Shown here: positions 10,658 through 24,400 of the stretch, in pieces
Layout: the number at the start of each line of letters is the position of its first letter
Position numbering within the stretch: position 1 is the stretch's first letter
DNA from: Hansfordia pulvinata
Lineage: Eukaryota > Ascomycota > Sordariomycetes > Xylariales
DNA length: 64,000 nt
Assembly (NCBI GenBank): GCA_006538405.1
Contig: BJKQ01000001.1
Coordinates: 1,674,001 to 1,738,000, forward strand
Direction: 5' to 3'
Notes under the pieces: generated by a model
Database searches by the model: none
Told to the model about the DNA's origin: nothing
The model's input: the letters and a program-made list of their open reading frames with translations, nothing else
Position numbers and translations under genes: made by a program

Positions 10658-12671
10658 ATGGCCACCGCCGGCCATGGCGACGGCCCTCCCCTTGCTCTCC
10701 TGACCGACCCCCGCGCCAGCCTTGACGACGACGACAGCCACCACTCCGACGCAGATGCCGACACGGCCTCCGAGTCTGGCAGCTCATACATCGGCAGCGC
10801 CCAGCCCGACACCCCCGTCTGCCCCTACCAGAGCTCCCGCTTCTTCGAGCAGGAATGTTCCCGCTACTTCGACTGCCCTACCCACTTCGTTGAGAGGGCC
10901 TTGTCCGACCAAGACCAACGTGACCAGCCCTCGGTCCCGGACGATCTGCCGGCCGTCCAAGAAGCCGGCAGCTCTCCAGACTCCGAACAACGGCGATCAT
11001 CTCCACGTCAAATGCCGCAAGTTCACGACGAGCCCCAGTCTGACGACGCTTCAGCGCATGGCCCGGCCGCGGCTTCGGCCGCAGGCTTGAGTGCCAACCC
11101 CGCGCATCCCCAGCCTCTCCAGGATTCACAGTCCCCCAACGAGCTTTCCCAGCCGCAAGAGGACCCCGTTTCCTCTCCCACAGAGCTCTCATCAACTGGC
11201 GCGAGCGATGGCGATGGATCCAACCACTCCGGATCGGTCCTCCAACACGCACACTCGAGTGTTGCTGCCGAACTCATGACGGTACAGGAAGCTCTGAACG
11301 TCTGGGATGTCCCCGAGTCCCGGGCCCGCGATGCTCCGGGTACATCGTCGGCATCCCCCGGTCATACGTTCCCGCCTGCGCATCCGCACTCCGCAGCGTC
11401 GTCGCCGATTTCTACATCCCGCGGAAGCAGATCCAGGAGACCACCCGAGATACCCTTACCGAGATGGCAGCCAGACGCTGAGGTCACACTTTGCCCAATT
11501 TGCAACACACAGTTCAACATCTTCATCAGGAAGCACCATTGCCGGTAGGTCGCGGCCTCATGCCATTCGAGGAAACTTGCTGACAGCCCTGGCTTAGGAA
11601 ATGTGGAAGAGTCGTGTGTGCGCGATGCTCGCCTCATCGCATCACCATTCCTCATCAGTATATAGTGCGCCCTCCTGGCGAGGTGGCCATGCCACAGCAG
11701 TCGGCCTACCGAGGAGAGGGGGGCATCGCCGACTTCAGCGCCGTCGCTGGAGGCGAATCCGTCCGGCTGTGCAATCCCTGCGTCCCGGATCCGAATACAA
11801 CACCGCCCCAGACCCAGCATGCAGCGGCTCCCTTCCCCAGAGCTCTTCACCACCGTTCTCAAAGCGCGTCAAGCCGAGACTGGAGCGTAAACGAGGGATG
11901 GGCCTTGGACAGCGCCGCAGCTCGATACCACTCCAACAGCTCCGGCACGGGCGTGTCAGGTGATTCGGTCTCTAGAAGTAGAAGCGCCACTGTCGTAAGT
12001 ACCCCTGTGATCTAGGCTCTACTACGGTACCGGATCACGCCCACTAACGCTGGAAACAGAGCTCCGGGCCACATGGACTGCCGCCCCGGCTATCACAGGG
12101 AGCGCGGACGGCCTCGCGTTCCTCGGGATACCAGAGCGGCCCGTCAACATCTCGCAGCGGCGCTTCCATGCTCCGTCCACATTCGTTCTTCGGGGGGCCG
12201 GTCGTGGAATCTTCGAGTTCTTCCCAGGGCGGGGAGAGAAATGCTGCCATGAACAGGCCTCTGCCACCGGCGCCGCCGATACCAGAAGAAGACGAATGCC
12301 CTGTCTGCCATTACGAGCTTCCCTCTAGGGAACTGGAGAATTTCGAGGCACTTCGAGAGGCTCACATCAACCAGTGTATAGCCAGTCACAGCGCCTACGG
12401 CGGGGCCGCGCGAGATCCAATCGACGCGGCTGCGCATGGCACCCCTCCGCCACGCACAATCAGGCGTACCGGTATCTTCCCCTATGTTGCTACCGAGAAG
12501 GACTGCGTGGACGATGCCGAATGCACCATCTGCTTGGAGGAGTTCCAAGTCGGCGTTTCCATGGCACGCCTCGAATGCCTCTGCCGTTTCCACCGAACCT
12601 GCATCTCGGCCTGGTTCGTCGACCACCCTGGTCGCTGTCCTGTACATCAGCACGATAGCTTTGGGTACTGA
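10658..12671 (+). CDS. FYVE, UBZ-like and RING zinc-finger protein (probable endosomal/vacuolar E3 ubiquitin ligase)
   Basis: Three exons: 10658-11544, 11598-11994 and 12060-12671 (introns of 53 and 65 nt; the second has a CTAAC branch and CAG acceptor). They give 631 aa. The first 260 residues are Ser/Asp/Pro-rich and probably disordered. A FYVE finger spans about 266-358, with the WxxD start (RWQPDAEV), RKHHCR interrupted exactly by intron 1, RKCGRVVCARC, and VRLCNPC further on; this binds PI3P on endosomes. A CPVC...HINQC cluster (about 507-533) looks like a UBZ-type ubiquitin-binding finger. A C-terminal RING (about 581-625) reads CTIC...CRFH..C...CPVH, with the last ligand a His. FYVE plus RING recalls yeast Pib1, a vacuolar/endosomal E3 ligase, but this protein is longer. 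It stands alone in a gene-poor stretch. Confidence 0.92.
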
Positions 12672-15600
12672 TGGGTGGGCTCGGTGTTTTCGTTTCTCAC
12701 ATCTCTTCATCGCGGCATAGATACCTCTCATTGCAAGGGCTTAGCGCACTGGCTGGATAGCGCCACAATCGTTATACGGGGGACTTTCATCTTGACATAG
12801 CAAGCGAATCTACCATGAATTTCTGCTTTTCTTCAACTGCCATCCCTCCTGATTGCTTTGCAGAATTGGTGGCCTCCGCCGAGGCTGGCAAGGTCTCCGA
12901 GATTACGTTACGTCTGCCTGACGGCTCGCTCAATCCGCGTCTCTTCCAAGGTCGGCCGCATAGTGATATGTGTAACGGGCTTGTTCCCTAGAAAAAGAGA
13001 GGGGAGTCCAAGTGTGGGATAATAGAATGGGGGCTGAACGGGGCGCGGCTCGCAAGAGGGAGGCAACGATGAGCTTTTGGATATGAGCCTCTAAGTCGAG
13101 GGATATCTGGACACATGTGAGGAGGTCAAGAGAACTGCGAAGGAATCTCAACGCCGGCTTGGGCCAAGTCCCAGGAGGAGAAGCCAAATAATAGTTTTAC
13201 GGGCTTGGGAGTTGAGTTTCAGGGAGCTTTTCAACGCTGGCTGGATGAACAGGCCCCCCAAAAAAACCGTGCCATCAAACTCAGGAATACCACGACGATG
13301 AAGCGACAGCCACTGCTCCCCGCTCACATGACCGACGCTGTGCAATCTTACCCGGCAGATGCATTGACAACGGGCACTTGGTGCAGTTCACGCCGCCGCC
13401 GGAGGACAGTCAGCATATCGACTCGGAATCGGTTCATTGCCGATCACTTCGGCTTCCAACGTACGGGGCACCAAGTTGTAAGGCGACGACAACCCCACCA
13501 AAACCGACTGAGACGGGTTCATCGGGGAGTTGATTCTCTGTCCGGCCCGTGTCGAACCAGGTATCAGAGTCTCGGCGATCATACATTGTATGTACGACAA
13601 GCTAGTTGCGGGCTCCCTATCACGTCCTGAAAGCCCAGAGATGCCCTATGCTCGTTCATAATTTCGAAGCAAGCGACCCCGTTCCAGGCTCACGAGTGCT
13701 GTCTTGTAACGTTGAAAGGGGGGCAAGCGGCGCAGTGGTCAGCCCACAGAAGAACTCTTCCTAGCTAGTTGCGGCACCGCCTCAAGCTTCCTCGGTTCGC
13801 ATGTTGTGTGCGCGGAGGGCCTCTTTCTCGCCCGCGGCGAAACCCCATCGAATCTTCAGGCACACCAAAGCCCGTGGTGTGCCATCTGTGCATTCGTGTC
13901 CAATGCCAGTCGCACAGGGACACCATCTTCCTTGTCCCCCCCAGCTCGCAGCGGAAGAGCTGCCGATGGACGAGGAGACTCTCGCCCCCCCCCCCCCCCC
14001 CCCCCCTTTTTTTTTTTCTTCACGTCGTACCTGGAAATACGCCGAGAGAGACACTGGGAGTCGAGACGATGCCTACAATCCCAGAGCAGCAAGGGGAGAA
14101 AGAAGGGGGAGTATATTCGAGATATACGATATACGTCGGCCGTCATCTCTGCTGAAGCGACGCGTGGGGAAAAAAAACATCCCTGTTCGCGATATAACAC
14201 ACACACACACACACACAGACAAACACACAGGCCACGCCGCCTGGTGACCGGTCCCCCCCCCCGAACCAAGATAAACCAGCGGCACTCACGTGACACTCAT
14301 CGCGAGTTTGATGACGGGCAAACTACCTGAGATAGGCAACTCGTTTGAAGAGAAAGAAAAGAGAAAAAGGAATGCTGTCGCAAACCTGATCGTAGGGGGG
14401 GGGCGTGTGTAGCGACAGCTTTTAACTAGTATCATGTGAGGGCACCGCTGGAAGACAGGTACTCTCCCCGTACATAGACTACCTACGTTGAAGCCCACCT
14501 GAGGTAATTGATAAGTTTTTGAAGAATATGTAGGGTCCTCCCGTTGATGGGCAATCCCCCAACCCGACTGTTGACAAAGCCCATCCATCCTCCTCGAGAT
14601 GGAAGAGTTTCGGATACGAGAGTGCACGAGGCAGGACGATCCAGGCGAGGTCGCGAGCAGCACCAGCGCCCTCGTAAGATTTGATATATAGGGGCACAGA
14701 AGGGGGGGGGGCCGGCGACAGGGAATGTTTTGGAGGCGGGTGGTAGAATCCCGCGATGGGTTCCCACGCAGGGCGCGCGCGTGTGCGCGTGTGCGAACTG
14801 GTGTTCACGATCCGGCAATCGGGAGGAGGAGCGTGTACCCGCAGTGGGGGGGGGGGGGGGGGGGGTTTAAGGTAGATAGCCCTAGAAATGGAGAGATACT
14901 CGTATGGGGGGGGGATGTCTACAACTCGAGTACTCGTATCATCGCATCGAAGCGAAGAGAGAAGAGAGAGAACGGCCCCGACGCCTCGCAACACAACAAA
15001 CAGAAACACGGCAAAGCGCGAACGCCATAGCTGGAGACCGACCCTGGCGGCGGCCTGGGCGACGCTCCAGGACGGGACGAGGACTATCGCTTTTGCCCCC
15101 CAACCCAGAGCAGCGTAGGCACGCGAGGGGGGGGGACGGCGCCGCCGGGGATGATGGCCCGTGGGAAATGGGGGCACACGGGCCCATGGGAAAGTTGAGA
15201 AGGCGACGCTAGCTCGATCAGAGTCTCGCATCAGCCAAGGCGGGGTTGGGCGAGATTGCCATCGTCCCAGGAACCAGAACCAGAACCAGAAGAGCCGCGG
15301 GCAACAACGTCTGTTCTCGGGGCGGGCGGACGGGGGTTCCATCTCGTAGCTAGCAGAAAACGAAAAACCCTGGCTGGGGCTCACAGCTCCAGTAAAGGCG
15401 AGTCGCCGGTCCAGATCACGACGCAACAAGTGTCTTGACTACCTTAGCCTTGCGCGCCATCTCGGGTCTCCAACTCCACTTCGAACCTGCACGCACCCTG
15501 TTCCCGCCCCGCGGCGAGCTTGGTACCGTGCTGCGTTCTCCGAGTATAATAAAACAAGAAGACGATCTGTGTGCGCACGGGGCAGGCAACGAGAAGCCGC

Positions 15601-18382
15601 CGCAAGGTTGCCGTTGCCACATGCTGCAGAATCTGGTGCAAGGCCAGATGCCCTCTCTTCCCCCCCCCCCTCTCCCAAGACTGCCACGATCGCTGTGGGC
15701 CCGTGTACTTGTATCTACTCGTAAGATTGGCTCGAAGCAACTGACTCTGAAGGGATCGGTAACACTTTCATTCCTGGGCGCACCGGGTGAGCGGATCGGC
15801 AGGTGAGAGACAGACAAGACCAACCCCAGAGAGAGAATGCGAAAGAGAGAGAGAGAGAGAGAGACAACGACCAACTCGGGGTCCCGGACGGCGGCAGCAT
15901 CGGATGATGATGACGCTGGCCACGAGACACAGCTGCGGTTTTGCGTGGGATGGGTCTCCCGCCGTGTCCTCTTGAGCTGCAGAGCGGGAGCCAGACAGCA
16001 GAGGGCGCCAGATTCGCCCGCGCATCACCCGCCCGCCCCCGAGATCAACACACGCATGCGCCATCTATGCGCCTTGATGACTCGGATCGCGGGGCGGGCC
16101 TCATGCCATCTGCCCCATGTTGACGCCTCCAAGGTTGGACGCCGTGTGTTCGTAATGCACATCCGCGCAGTAGCGGCGGGCCTGCCTGCGGTTCGTCACT
16201 CTCGGCGCGAGCCCTGTCATGCTGTGTGTGGCTTGAGGGTCGCGCATTCGAGCGACGTCTTGTTACCCGTGCCAGCCACGGGATAGAGCAGTCGTTCCGC
16301 TGCTGACTTGGCGTGGAGAGGCACCGCCTGCCACAGCTCCGTGCCGTGTTCGTAGCAGCCGAGTTACGAGTATTATTAGTTAGTCCGTTGCCCGCGGACC
16401 ACGGTTGGATAGATCTTGGCTGTCCAGGGCATGTTGCGAGCCGCCCTTCTTTCTGATTTCAGAGGGCACTCGCGGGGTAAACCGGCCAAGACGACGAACC
16501 CCTCGACTTGCTGCCTGCTCCCATGCTCCGTCTCATGTCCAATGCCCCGTGCCCACATACTCGCATCTCTCCGAGATGCCCCTCCGCTTCACCACCACGG
16601 CCCACGCGTTCGGGTTTCCCACCGCCTGGACGCGTATGCGTGGGTATACGAGTACACCCGACTGCTGCCCCGCGTTGATGTGCACGAGTACTCGTATCCG
16701 CAATGGCCGTGTGAGGTTCGTGATGCAGCCAGCAGATGCCGTGTCCGTCGATCAGCGAGCTTTATGGCGCTGCGCCGAGCAGCGAATTCGAACAGCACCA
16801 CCCCAGCGCAGCCTGATAACGCCGGACGGCGGCCCCACGATCAACAAGGCTCAACTACTCGTAAGGAGTAGTCAGAGTCTTGCTCGCGGGACCTGTGCGG
16901 ATCGCAGACCGGCCGGAACAAGGCCCTCTGCGCGCAAAGTCGGGCGCCCGTGTTCGAGTGTCAACGAGACGGCGGACAAGGGTAGCACGTGGCTCAGCGC
17001 TTGCAACCCTCGTGACCAGCCCGCCCGTGCCGCCTTCAGAGGCCCGCCGATTGCAACGGCGAATAAGCAGCATCTGCAACTGCAGCGGGACGAAAAGCTC
17101 CGCAGACTCGCAGGTGGGGGGGGGGGGGGGGCCTCAGCATTCGTGGCGGACCGGCGGCGCGCATGACTGACCCCTTGCCAGATGGGGGTGATCGACGGAC
17201 AGCAGCTTCGTGCTATCGTGCCGGGTCCTGTCGGTGAGGGGTGGAAAGAGCTCATGCGCTGGCTCGTCAAGGGGCAATCGGAACAGGAGGTGTGCGTCCA
17301 TGTGGCCTGGTAAGAGAATAATCAAACATCACCAACGTGATACTGGACATGCCTGGCACGAGAAAAAAAAAAAGGTATCGAGAGGGAGACACTGGCTGCT
17401 TCGAAAATCAGCAGCAGCAACAGGAATGTGGCACATGATCGCGGGGGCCGTCCCACTCCCCTGCATCTGCGCAGATGGGGAGAGATGCGTGCGGACGGAG
17501 CCGTTGCATACGCGACGACACGTATCGCGTGAAGCATGTCACTGAGCTGCACGTGCATCCTGGCCATGGGTTGGTACCGGACAGGGCAGCCGGTGAGGGG
17601 GTTTGGCTGCTGCGGGGGTTATAGATCTTCCGAGTCGTGGCCAAGGGCAAGGACAGCCATCCCACTGGCGACAACGACAAGTCCCCTCTCCCAACGAGCC
17701 GTCGTCTTAGTTTTGTGTGACTACGAGCACACATGTAGTAATCAGGCCGACTTCCAAGGTTGGCGGCGATGGGAGGGTCAGGAAGTGGTCGAGCGTCGAG
17801 CCCTGGGGTGGACTGGCTAAGGTCGGCAGCTATTCCCGCGTATGCATTCAGCGGGCGGGACGGTCCAAGCAGGTGAGGCTGGCAGGGCATCGCCGCGTCC
17901 TCGTAGCCTTGGCCGGGTTAACGCTCGCTCGCTGCAGGGTTTCCATGTCCATGGGGCCAGGGGCGACGGGAAGCTGGGGGCCATTTCTAGAAACCCATGC
18001 TAAGGACCCGGGACGCGGTGCCTCAGGTAGGCGAGCGAGCTGTGACTTGGTATTGCCGCTACCACCAAGCGCCCCGGAGTAGTCCGCCCTTCGAGTTGCG
18101 CATTCTCCGCAGTTGGCCGACCTGTCGGGGCTGACTCGACTTACCTGTACGGGTTAAAGGAAGCCGTCGATATGGGCGCTGCTAACCTGTCCAAGGCCCT
18201 CCCGTGCCTGTTCCGGAGTAGAGCCAGCCGCCAGAAAGCCGTTTGGGCACCACTGCATCGCAATTCATCCTTCCTCTCGAGAAGGAGGACTACGGGCGAG
18301 CGAGTGTTGGCGGCAGCCCCGCCCGCCTGGCACAATTCGGATGGCGGTCAGGTCGGCCAATCTGATGAATCTGCCCCCGAGC

Positions 18383-18420
18383 ACCCATCCACCCACCCAT
18401 CCATCCATCCATCCATCCAA
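18383..18420. repeat. CCAT/CCAC tetranucleotide microsatellite
   Basis: About nine imperfect copies of CCAT/CCAC in a row. It encodes Pro/Ser/Thr/His or Trp/Met/Asp/Gly repeats in spurious frames. No gene relation is seen. Confidence 0.85.
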
Positions 18421-21400
18421 GCACGAGTGGCTTGTCCGTACCGTACCGCTGCTGCTGATGAGAAGTGCCTGTGCAAGAGTCTTCACAGCGCGTACGGTAC
18501 CCGGCCACCTGCGGGGAGAAGACCCGACACCCACAGGTTCGGAGAGGCTGACCTCATGGTCCCATCGATTCCATACCGTCGCAGTGCCGGTGCGACGCGG
18601 CGAGGCAAGGCCAGACTGACTGGGTGGGACGGAGAAAGGGCGGCGCGGCGTGCCCAGGCAGGTGGGCTCCGGCACGGTTGCAGTCGCGCATGGCGGAGGC
18701 GCAGAGCCGAGGAATTGTTAGGCGGAGGGGATCTGGCACGAAATGACATCTGATGACTGCCATGTTTCAGCCGAGAATATCCATGCCGCTCATCCTCATC
18801 ATCTTCGGGGCAAGCTGCCGAGGCCGGCACGAGTCCGAGAAGCACATGAGGGCGCCACGGCCATTGCGCACCGGCGGCCGATGGCGATGGATCTCGGCGG
18901 GCGCGTACTTGCTGCATCTGCTCGCATGCTGTTGGAATGCGTGACCACGCGGGGGGGGGGCGGAAGCAGTCGTGGCGGTTGATGGTGGCAAAGGTGGTGG
19001 CGGTGGTGAGTGGTGACCCACGGATGGGTGTGATGGTAACCGAAGGTACTTGCTTAAGGCCGGGGCTCCGAAGGTCAGGGACTCATATCCAGGCACGAGT
19101 CCAGTAAGCCATACAAGTACCTCTTTCCTCGTAGACGCTTCTCCTAGGTAGGTGCGATGAGGTGCGCGTAAGGAGGAACTCGAGCAGACAATCGTGCCTG
19201 CCTGCACGAGTACCCCCACCCCAATCCATCCTCGCACTCGACCTGCCAGGGCTGTCGGCACCCAGATACCTGATCCGTCGAATTGCAAGGTTCCGCGCAG
19301 GGGCAAGGGTAGCCGGAAAGGCGGGGAGGGAGGGAGGGAGGGGGACCAGCTCGTGGGCAAAGTACACCATCGCCTAAAGACGAGCTGGAACGCCAGATTT
19401 GTCGCCTTACGCAGGTACCCGGGTCTGAGAAATACACTCCGCCCAAGATAGACTGGACACGGATCCATACGAGACAGGGACGACAGTGATGTCATTTCCA
19501 GAAAGCCGGGGTTGCCAGGCCCTCGCGCTGTTTCAGGTGTCTACTTCTCAAGTACTTTGATTGGGCAAGAACCCGTGGCGACGAGTGCTGCACGGATAAG
19601 TGAGACCATGTACCCAGCCGTAGCCGACCTCTTGCATCAAATGGCATCCAATCCACGGATTTGTCGCTGCTTCCTCTGTGGGAAGGGCCGCTCCTGTTCT
19701 TGTATATCTACGAGTACTGTAGTAGTCGTCCGTAGCCCACCCACACTGAACAGCATAACACCGCGACTTCGACGTCGCTCAGCTAGCAGATCATCATGCC
19801 ATCCATTTTGCCTCTCGTTGTGTGGCGCGCATCCCAGGGACGCGACCCGTCACGTTGACTTGATACTTCCTCGCAGGACAAGATTGCTAGGCCGTGACCG
19901 CCGCCTGTCACCTCTACTTGACTGACGCACATCTGCACACGCCGTTCCGCTCTGACCGCGGCTGCCCAAGCGATGTCATCACCATCCATGGCATCATCAG
20001 ATCATCCCGCAGTGTGAAGCTCGCGCCCGCCGAAGGCACATCCCAAGGGATCTACCAGACCAGGCTGCGCAGCGTGAGATTGCAGAGTGGCCCCCTGTGC
20101 TTTCTCGTCCGAGCCCGTCAGCACAAGTGACGCATCTACGAGAGCTTGCAAATCTCATCAACCAGCTTCACTTCACGCTGGGCACCGGGCGACCGCCGAT
20201 CTGGCCTGACGAGTCGCAACCCGGGACGGGTCCGAGGCGTGAGGGCACGTCTGACAAGCTTGGCACGAGCGAGCGAGCGTTCTTCGCCTGGAGAAACTAG
20301 CGCGTGGCCGACTGCGCGTTACTCTGCAAAGCCCAGGTCGCATTTCCAGGGTCCAGCGTGGTGCGGGCTGCTGGGTCGAGTTCATGATGCTGGTGGTGTG
20401 GTGGCGTGGCAGCGCAGCGCAGCGCAGCATGCGTGCAAGCACCACGTCCTGTGGGAGCCATTTCCTCCCCCAAGTCCGACGTGCTACCGCCCGCGCCGGC
20501 CCCTGCCAGTCGGTGTGCAGGGATCATCGGCGCCAGAAACCCCAACGAACAACTTTCCCAGATCTCTCCGACTTTCTTTCCCGGTTAGGCACGCGCGTGG
20601 AGAGGCACGAGGGTGTGTGTGTGTGTATGTGTGGCGCTATGCTGGGACTGGTGGGTGCCAGGTGTGCCAGGGAGGCCCCCATGGCGCAAGGGCATCGCGA
20701 GTGAAGGGGCCTGGGGCAAGGGGTCGGCCGAGCTGCTGCCAAAGGTGGTCAAAAGACCTCCCTGACGGTCGCAATATCCGGCCCACCGGCTGAGGGCTGC
20801 TTGCGCTCCCAGGTCATCCCGCCGTGCCGTGTTGCCAGCAGCAGGCAGTCAATCGCTACTGGAAGTGTCTGCAGGGGCGCACATCTTTACCCCTTGAAGA
20901 CCCCTGACGTATTTGTGTCGCGCGGACGACCGGCGGGCATGCAGACCAGCGCAAGTCTGCCGCGTTATGGGGGCCATCCACAAGTGCACCATGTCATTGG
21001 CGGAGCGGTCTGGGCTAAGCACGAGAGAGGTACGAGAGGATTCCTCTTGGGAATCCCATTTGCTCTTTGGCATGCCGCGCATCAGCGTCCCCATAGCAGC
21101 GTGGCTACCCTGAGGAGAATGACAACGCCAAGTCGCCCCCGTCGTCACCGTCATGTTACCAGGCGTTTGCCAATCACAGTCGCCCAAGGCCGTCACAAGC
21201 GCAGATTCGCACCTAAATCTAGGGACCTCGAGATCCGGGCAGACCGTCACGCCTCTAATAACGTACCTCTCCGTCTGTCCTCTAGCGAGGTTCCGACTCT
21301 ACGGGGTATCGTTCTCAACCCTGAATTTGGAGCACACACTCTTAGGAAAGGAGTACCTACTCGTACGTGTGCTTACAGCCCAGCACTCAGCAGCGGGTAG

Positions 21401-24400
21401 GCGGCCGAGGTTTGATTTTGTGTCAGCACTCCAGCGCAGTCAGACTCGTCGCACTACGGATATCGTACTCCATTCCCGCTAGACCGCCTGCAGACACTTA
21501 CAGTTCCTGGCCTATCTGACGAGGAATATTGCGAGTGAGGTACATGCCTACGAGTAGGCACGAGTACACTTTCCAGGTATGAATCGCGGCGTCTCAAGGC
21601 ACACGATAACCCGAGCAGTGCCCCGTGTGCCCCCGTTAGCACAGTGCTCGTGTCCACGCACAGCACACTGTAAAGATCAGAAGCTGACCCACTACGACGT
21701 CACAAGGACTGCAAGTGAGGAATCAGAACAATGACCTCCCTTGCGCGTACTCGTACAGGCGCCGTGCCCAACGAAGAACGGTCGACCCACGTACGAGTAG
21801 GCGGGATATGAATTAGGTACTCGTTCTGTGGCCTCGGGCGTATACGGGAGAGTCTACGAGTGCAAAGAGTACCTATGGCGGAGCGTACGAGTAAGTACCT
21901 GTGCCCGTGCCACCCGTGCCCAATGACGAGCTACGGGTGCCGGCTGCACAGACATATTCTGGGGTTGGGCGTTATCATAATTGCTCGTGCCTACGAGTAC
22001 TCGCGCGCCATTGCGCCCCCTTCAAAGAACAAATTTACTGACTTGGTAGTTCACAGTCAACCGAGTCAGTGGTGAGATGGGGCACCGGCTTGACCATTGT
22101 GGGCGTCCACTCCGGTGGCTCTGCTCCGTGCTCCTGAGTAAGGGCACAGGCCGTCGGTGGTGGCCTGCCATAACAGTGCCCAATAATGGGCTTTCTGTGC
22201 GCTCAGCACCGCGTTCCCCTGTTTTCCGAAGCAGGCGGGATGGGATTGGCCAACAAGTCGGTCTGGCGTTGGGTGCACGACGCCCTGGGGCGAGCGGCCT
22301 ACGAGTAGCGCGCAGGACGGCGCCAATTGATGTCTGCCCTGACGAGGACCCCTATTTTCCGCTCGGGCGCCCAGGACGTGTGGCTTGCTGGTGATTGGCC
22401 ACTGAAACCACCCCGGCTTTTCCAAGGCTTTTTTCCTTTCTTTCTTTCTTGCCACTCGCTCGTTACCGAGTGGACAGGAAGAAATGTGGCTGGCAGGATG
22501 CCACAATGACGGTGCCGCCATGGCCAGCCAGCCGTTAGGCGAGGGCGGGCGCCAGAGGGCCGGAGGAGCCACAGGGGACCAGCAAGAGGGTGTGGACGGG
22601 CGAACGAGCGTAATGCTCCTGATGAAATCATCGCCCCGGTTGGTGGTATCAGGATAGGCGGTCGGTCGGTCGGTCGGCGGCCCCAGTCCCCAAGGCTCCA
22701 AGGATGCTCAGGCCCCGAGCGAGGGTTGGTCCGCAGAACAGGTGCCGAAAGATTCTTGGGCAAGGCGCGCGGTTCCTCGCGTGTTCATCCTGACGAGTCC
22801 CTCGCACCTCGGCGAGCTCACCAGGTCTTCATACAAGTAGACCGCGCTCGCCTTGTCCAAGTTGGAATACTAATCGACCGGAGAGCGAGTGGCTCTTACT
22901 TGGGACGGGGAAAGGGGGATATCGTACGACCTCGACGCCCGCTACCTCGGCCGTCTCCTGCCCTTCTGCCTCTCTGACTTCAAAACACCCCCCGTGCGTG
23001 CGCGTGCGTGCTTGGACGGACTGGGCCCCCGGTCTTGCGGCCTGTGATCAGCGGTGGACGACCCACGGCGTCATTTGGCCACTCGGGTTTTCTCAGGCCA
23101 GAAAAAAAAATAAAGAAGGTGACGATCTATCCCTTTCGGCCCTCTCTGTGTCTGCTTGCTTACCCACAGTCATGCCCCCCCCCCCCAGTCCCCGTACCGA
23201 GAGAGGGACCCCAAGCTTATTAGCGCCGCCAGCGAATCGAACAAGTATCCGTACGTCGCTCTCGTCATGATTGCTTTGCAAGCTGTACCCGTACACGCCC
23301 ACCGTGACACCGCAAGTCGGCACGGTCCCCATACCAATGACAATCCCCTCTCGAGCCTGCTGGCTGGCACGGCCGGGTGTATCATAGTCTACTTGTATCC
23401 CTACGGGTTCATGGAGTGCGGGACGGCGTTATCACGTCCTTCCACAGATATCGGAGCACAGGGGGTGAGAGGGGCCCGCACAAGGCGCGTACTCGTACGT
23501 ACGAGTGCTCGTAGTTGACCCGTCCTCACACGCAGAAAAAGGTGGTGTGAGGCCGGCCCTACTGCCCATCCAGCCGAATGACGAAAGCGCGCGCTCCCCC
23601 TCCCAACCAAAGGAAAAAAAAAGATGAAATCACACCCCCCCCCCCGAGTGGTTCCGAGTATCAAGCTGATCGCAGGGACTTTGGACTTTGCTCGGAGGGA
23701 TCCGCAAAGCAACCCACTGCCGGCCTTGCTCACGGTGCCACGATATGGACGGACCACGCAGACCAAGCAAGCAAAGTCGCGCGGCCGCGCGCGGGAGCCC
23801 ACAAGGCTACCCACTCCCTCCTCACTACCGCAGCAAGACGACGCCTACAGCTGAGAAGCACCCGCCTTTCTTGCCTGGGACCGCTACCCACCGTGCCACC
23901 GCACCACATAAGCAACCCCGTCCGTCGAAAGGTACTGCCGAGTACCTCTCCGCGTCTACTCGTACGAACCGATAGGTGCACCCTTGGGACGCAGGATCGG
24001 TCGTCAACGGGCGGATGCTCATATGCCCCCCAAAAAGACCACCTGACGCTCACCGTGGATGCGATGGAATGGAAAGGGATGCGATGAACCAAGATACCAG
24101 GCGTGCTCTCTGTACAATGCAGCCAGTGTCGTTGGCTATGCGTGCAAGTAAGTACTCGTGCTCGTAGGTCCCGGCCCCGTCGCTGATCGAGAGGGGGGGA
24201 GGGAAGAGGGGGCAGGCCCATAGGCAACGCGTATCTCGTTTCTGCTTGCTGTGTGGTCATGCCATTGTCCCCTCTCGCCAGGTTCCCGCAGCAGCGCGGT
24301 TGTATGAGAGGGCGAGCCCAATTTGCCGAAGGACGTTTGCTAGTGACGATCGTCAGTGAGTGACCACATGTTCGCTCGCCCGCCCGCACGAGTGTTATCT

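Noticed and set aside
14479..15429. 316-codon minus-strand frame
   Set aside because: Translation is low-complexity (Phe/Trp/Pro runs from simple repeats, poly-G tract read as Pro) with no family resemblance or splice support.
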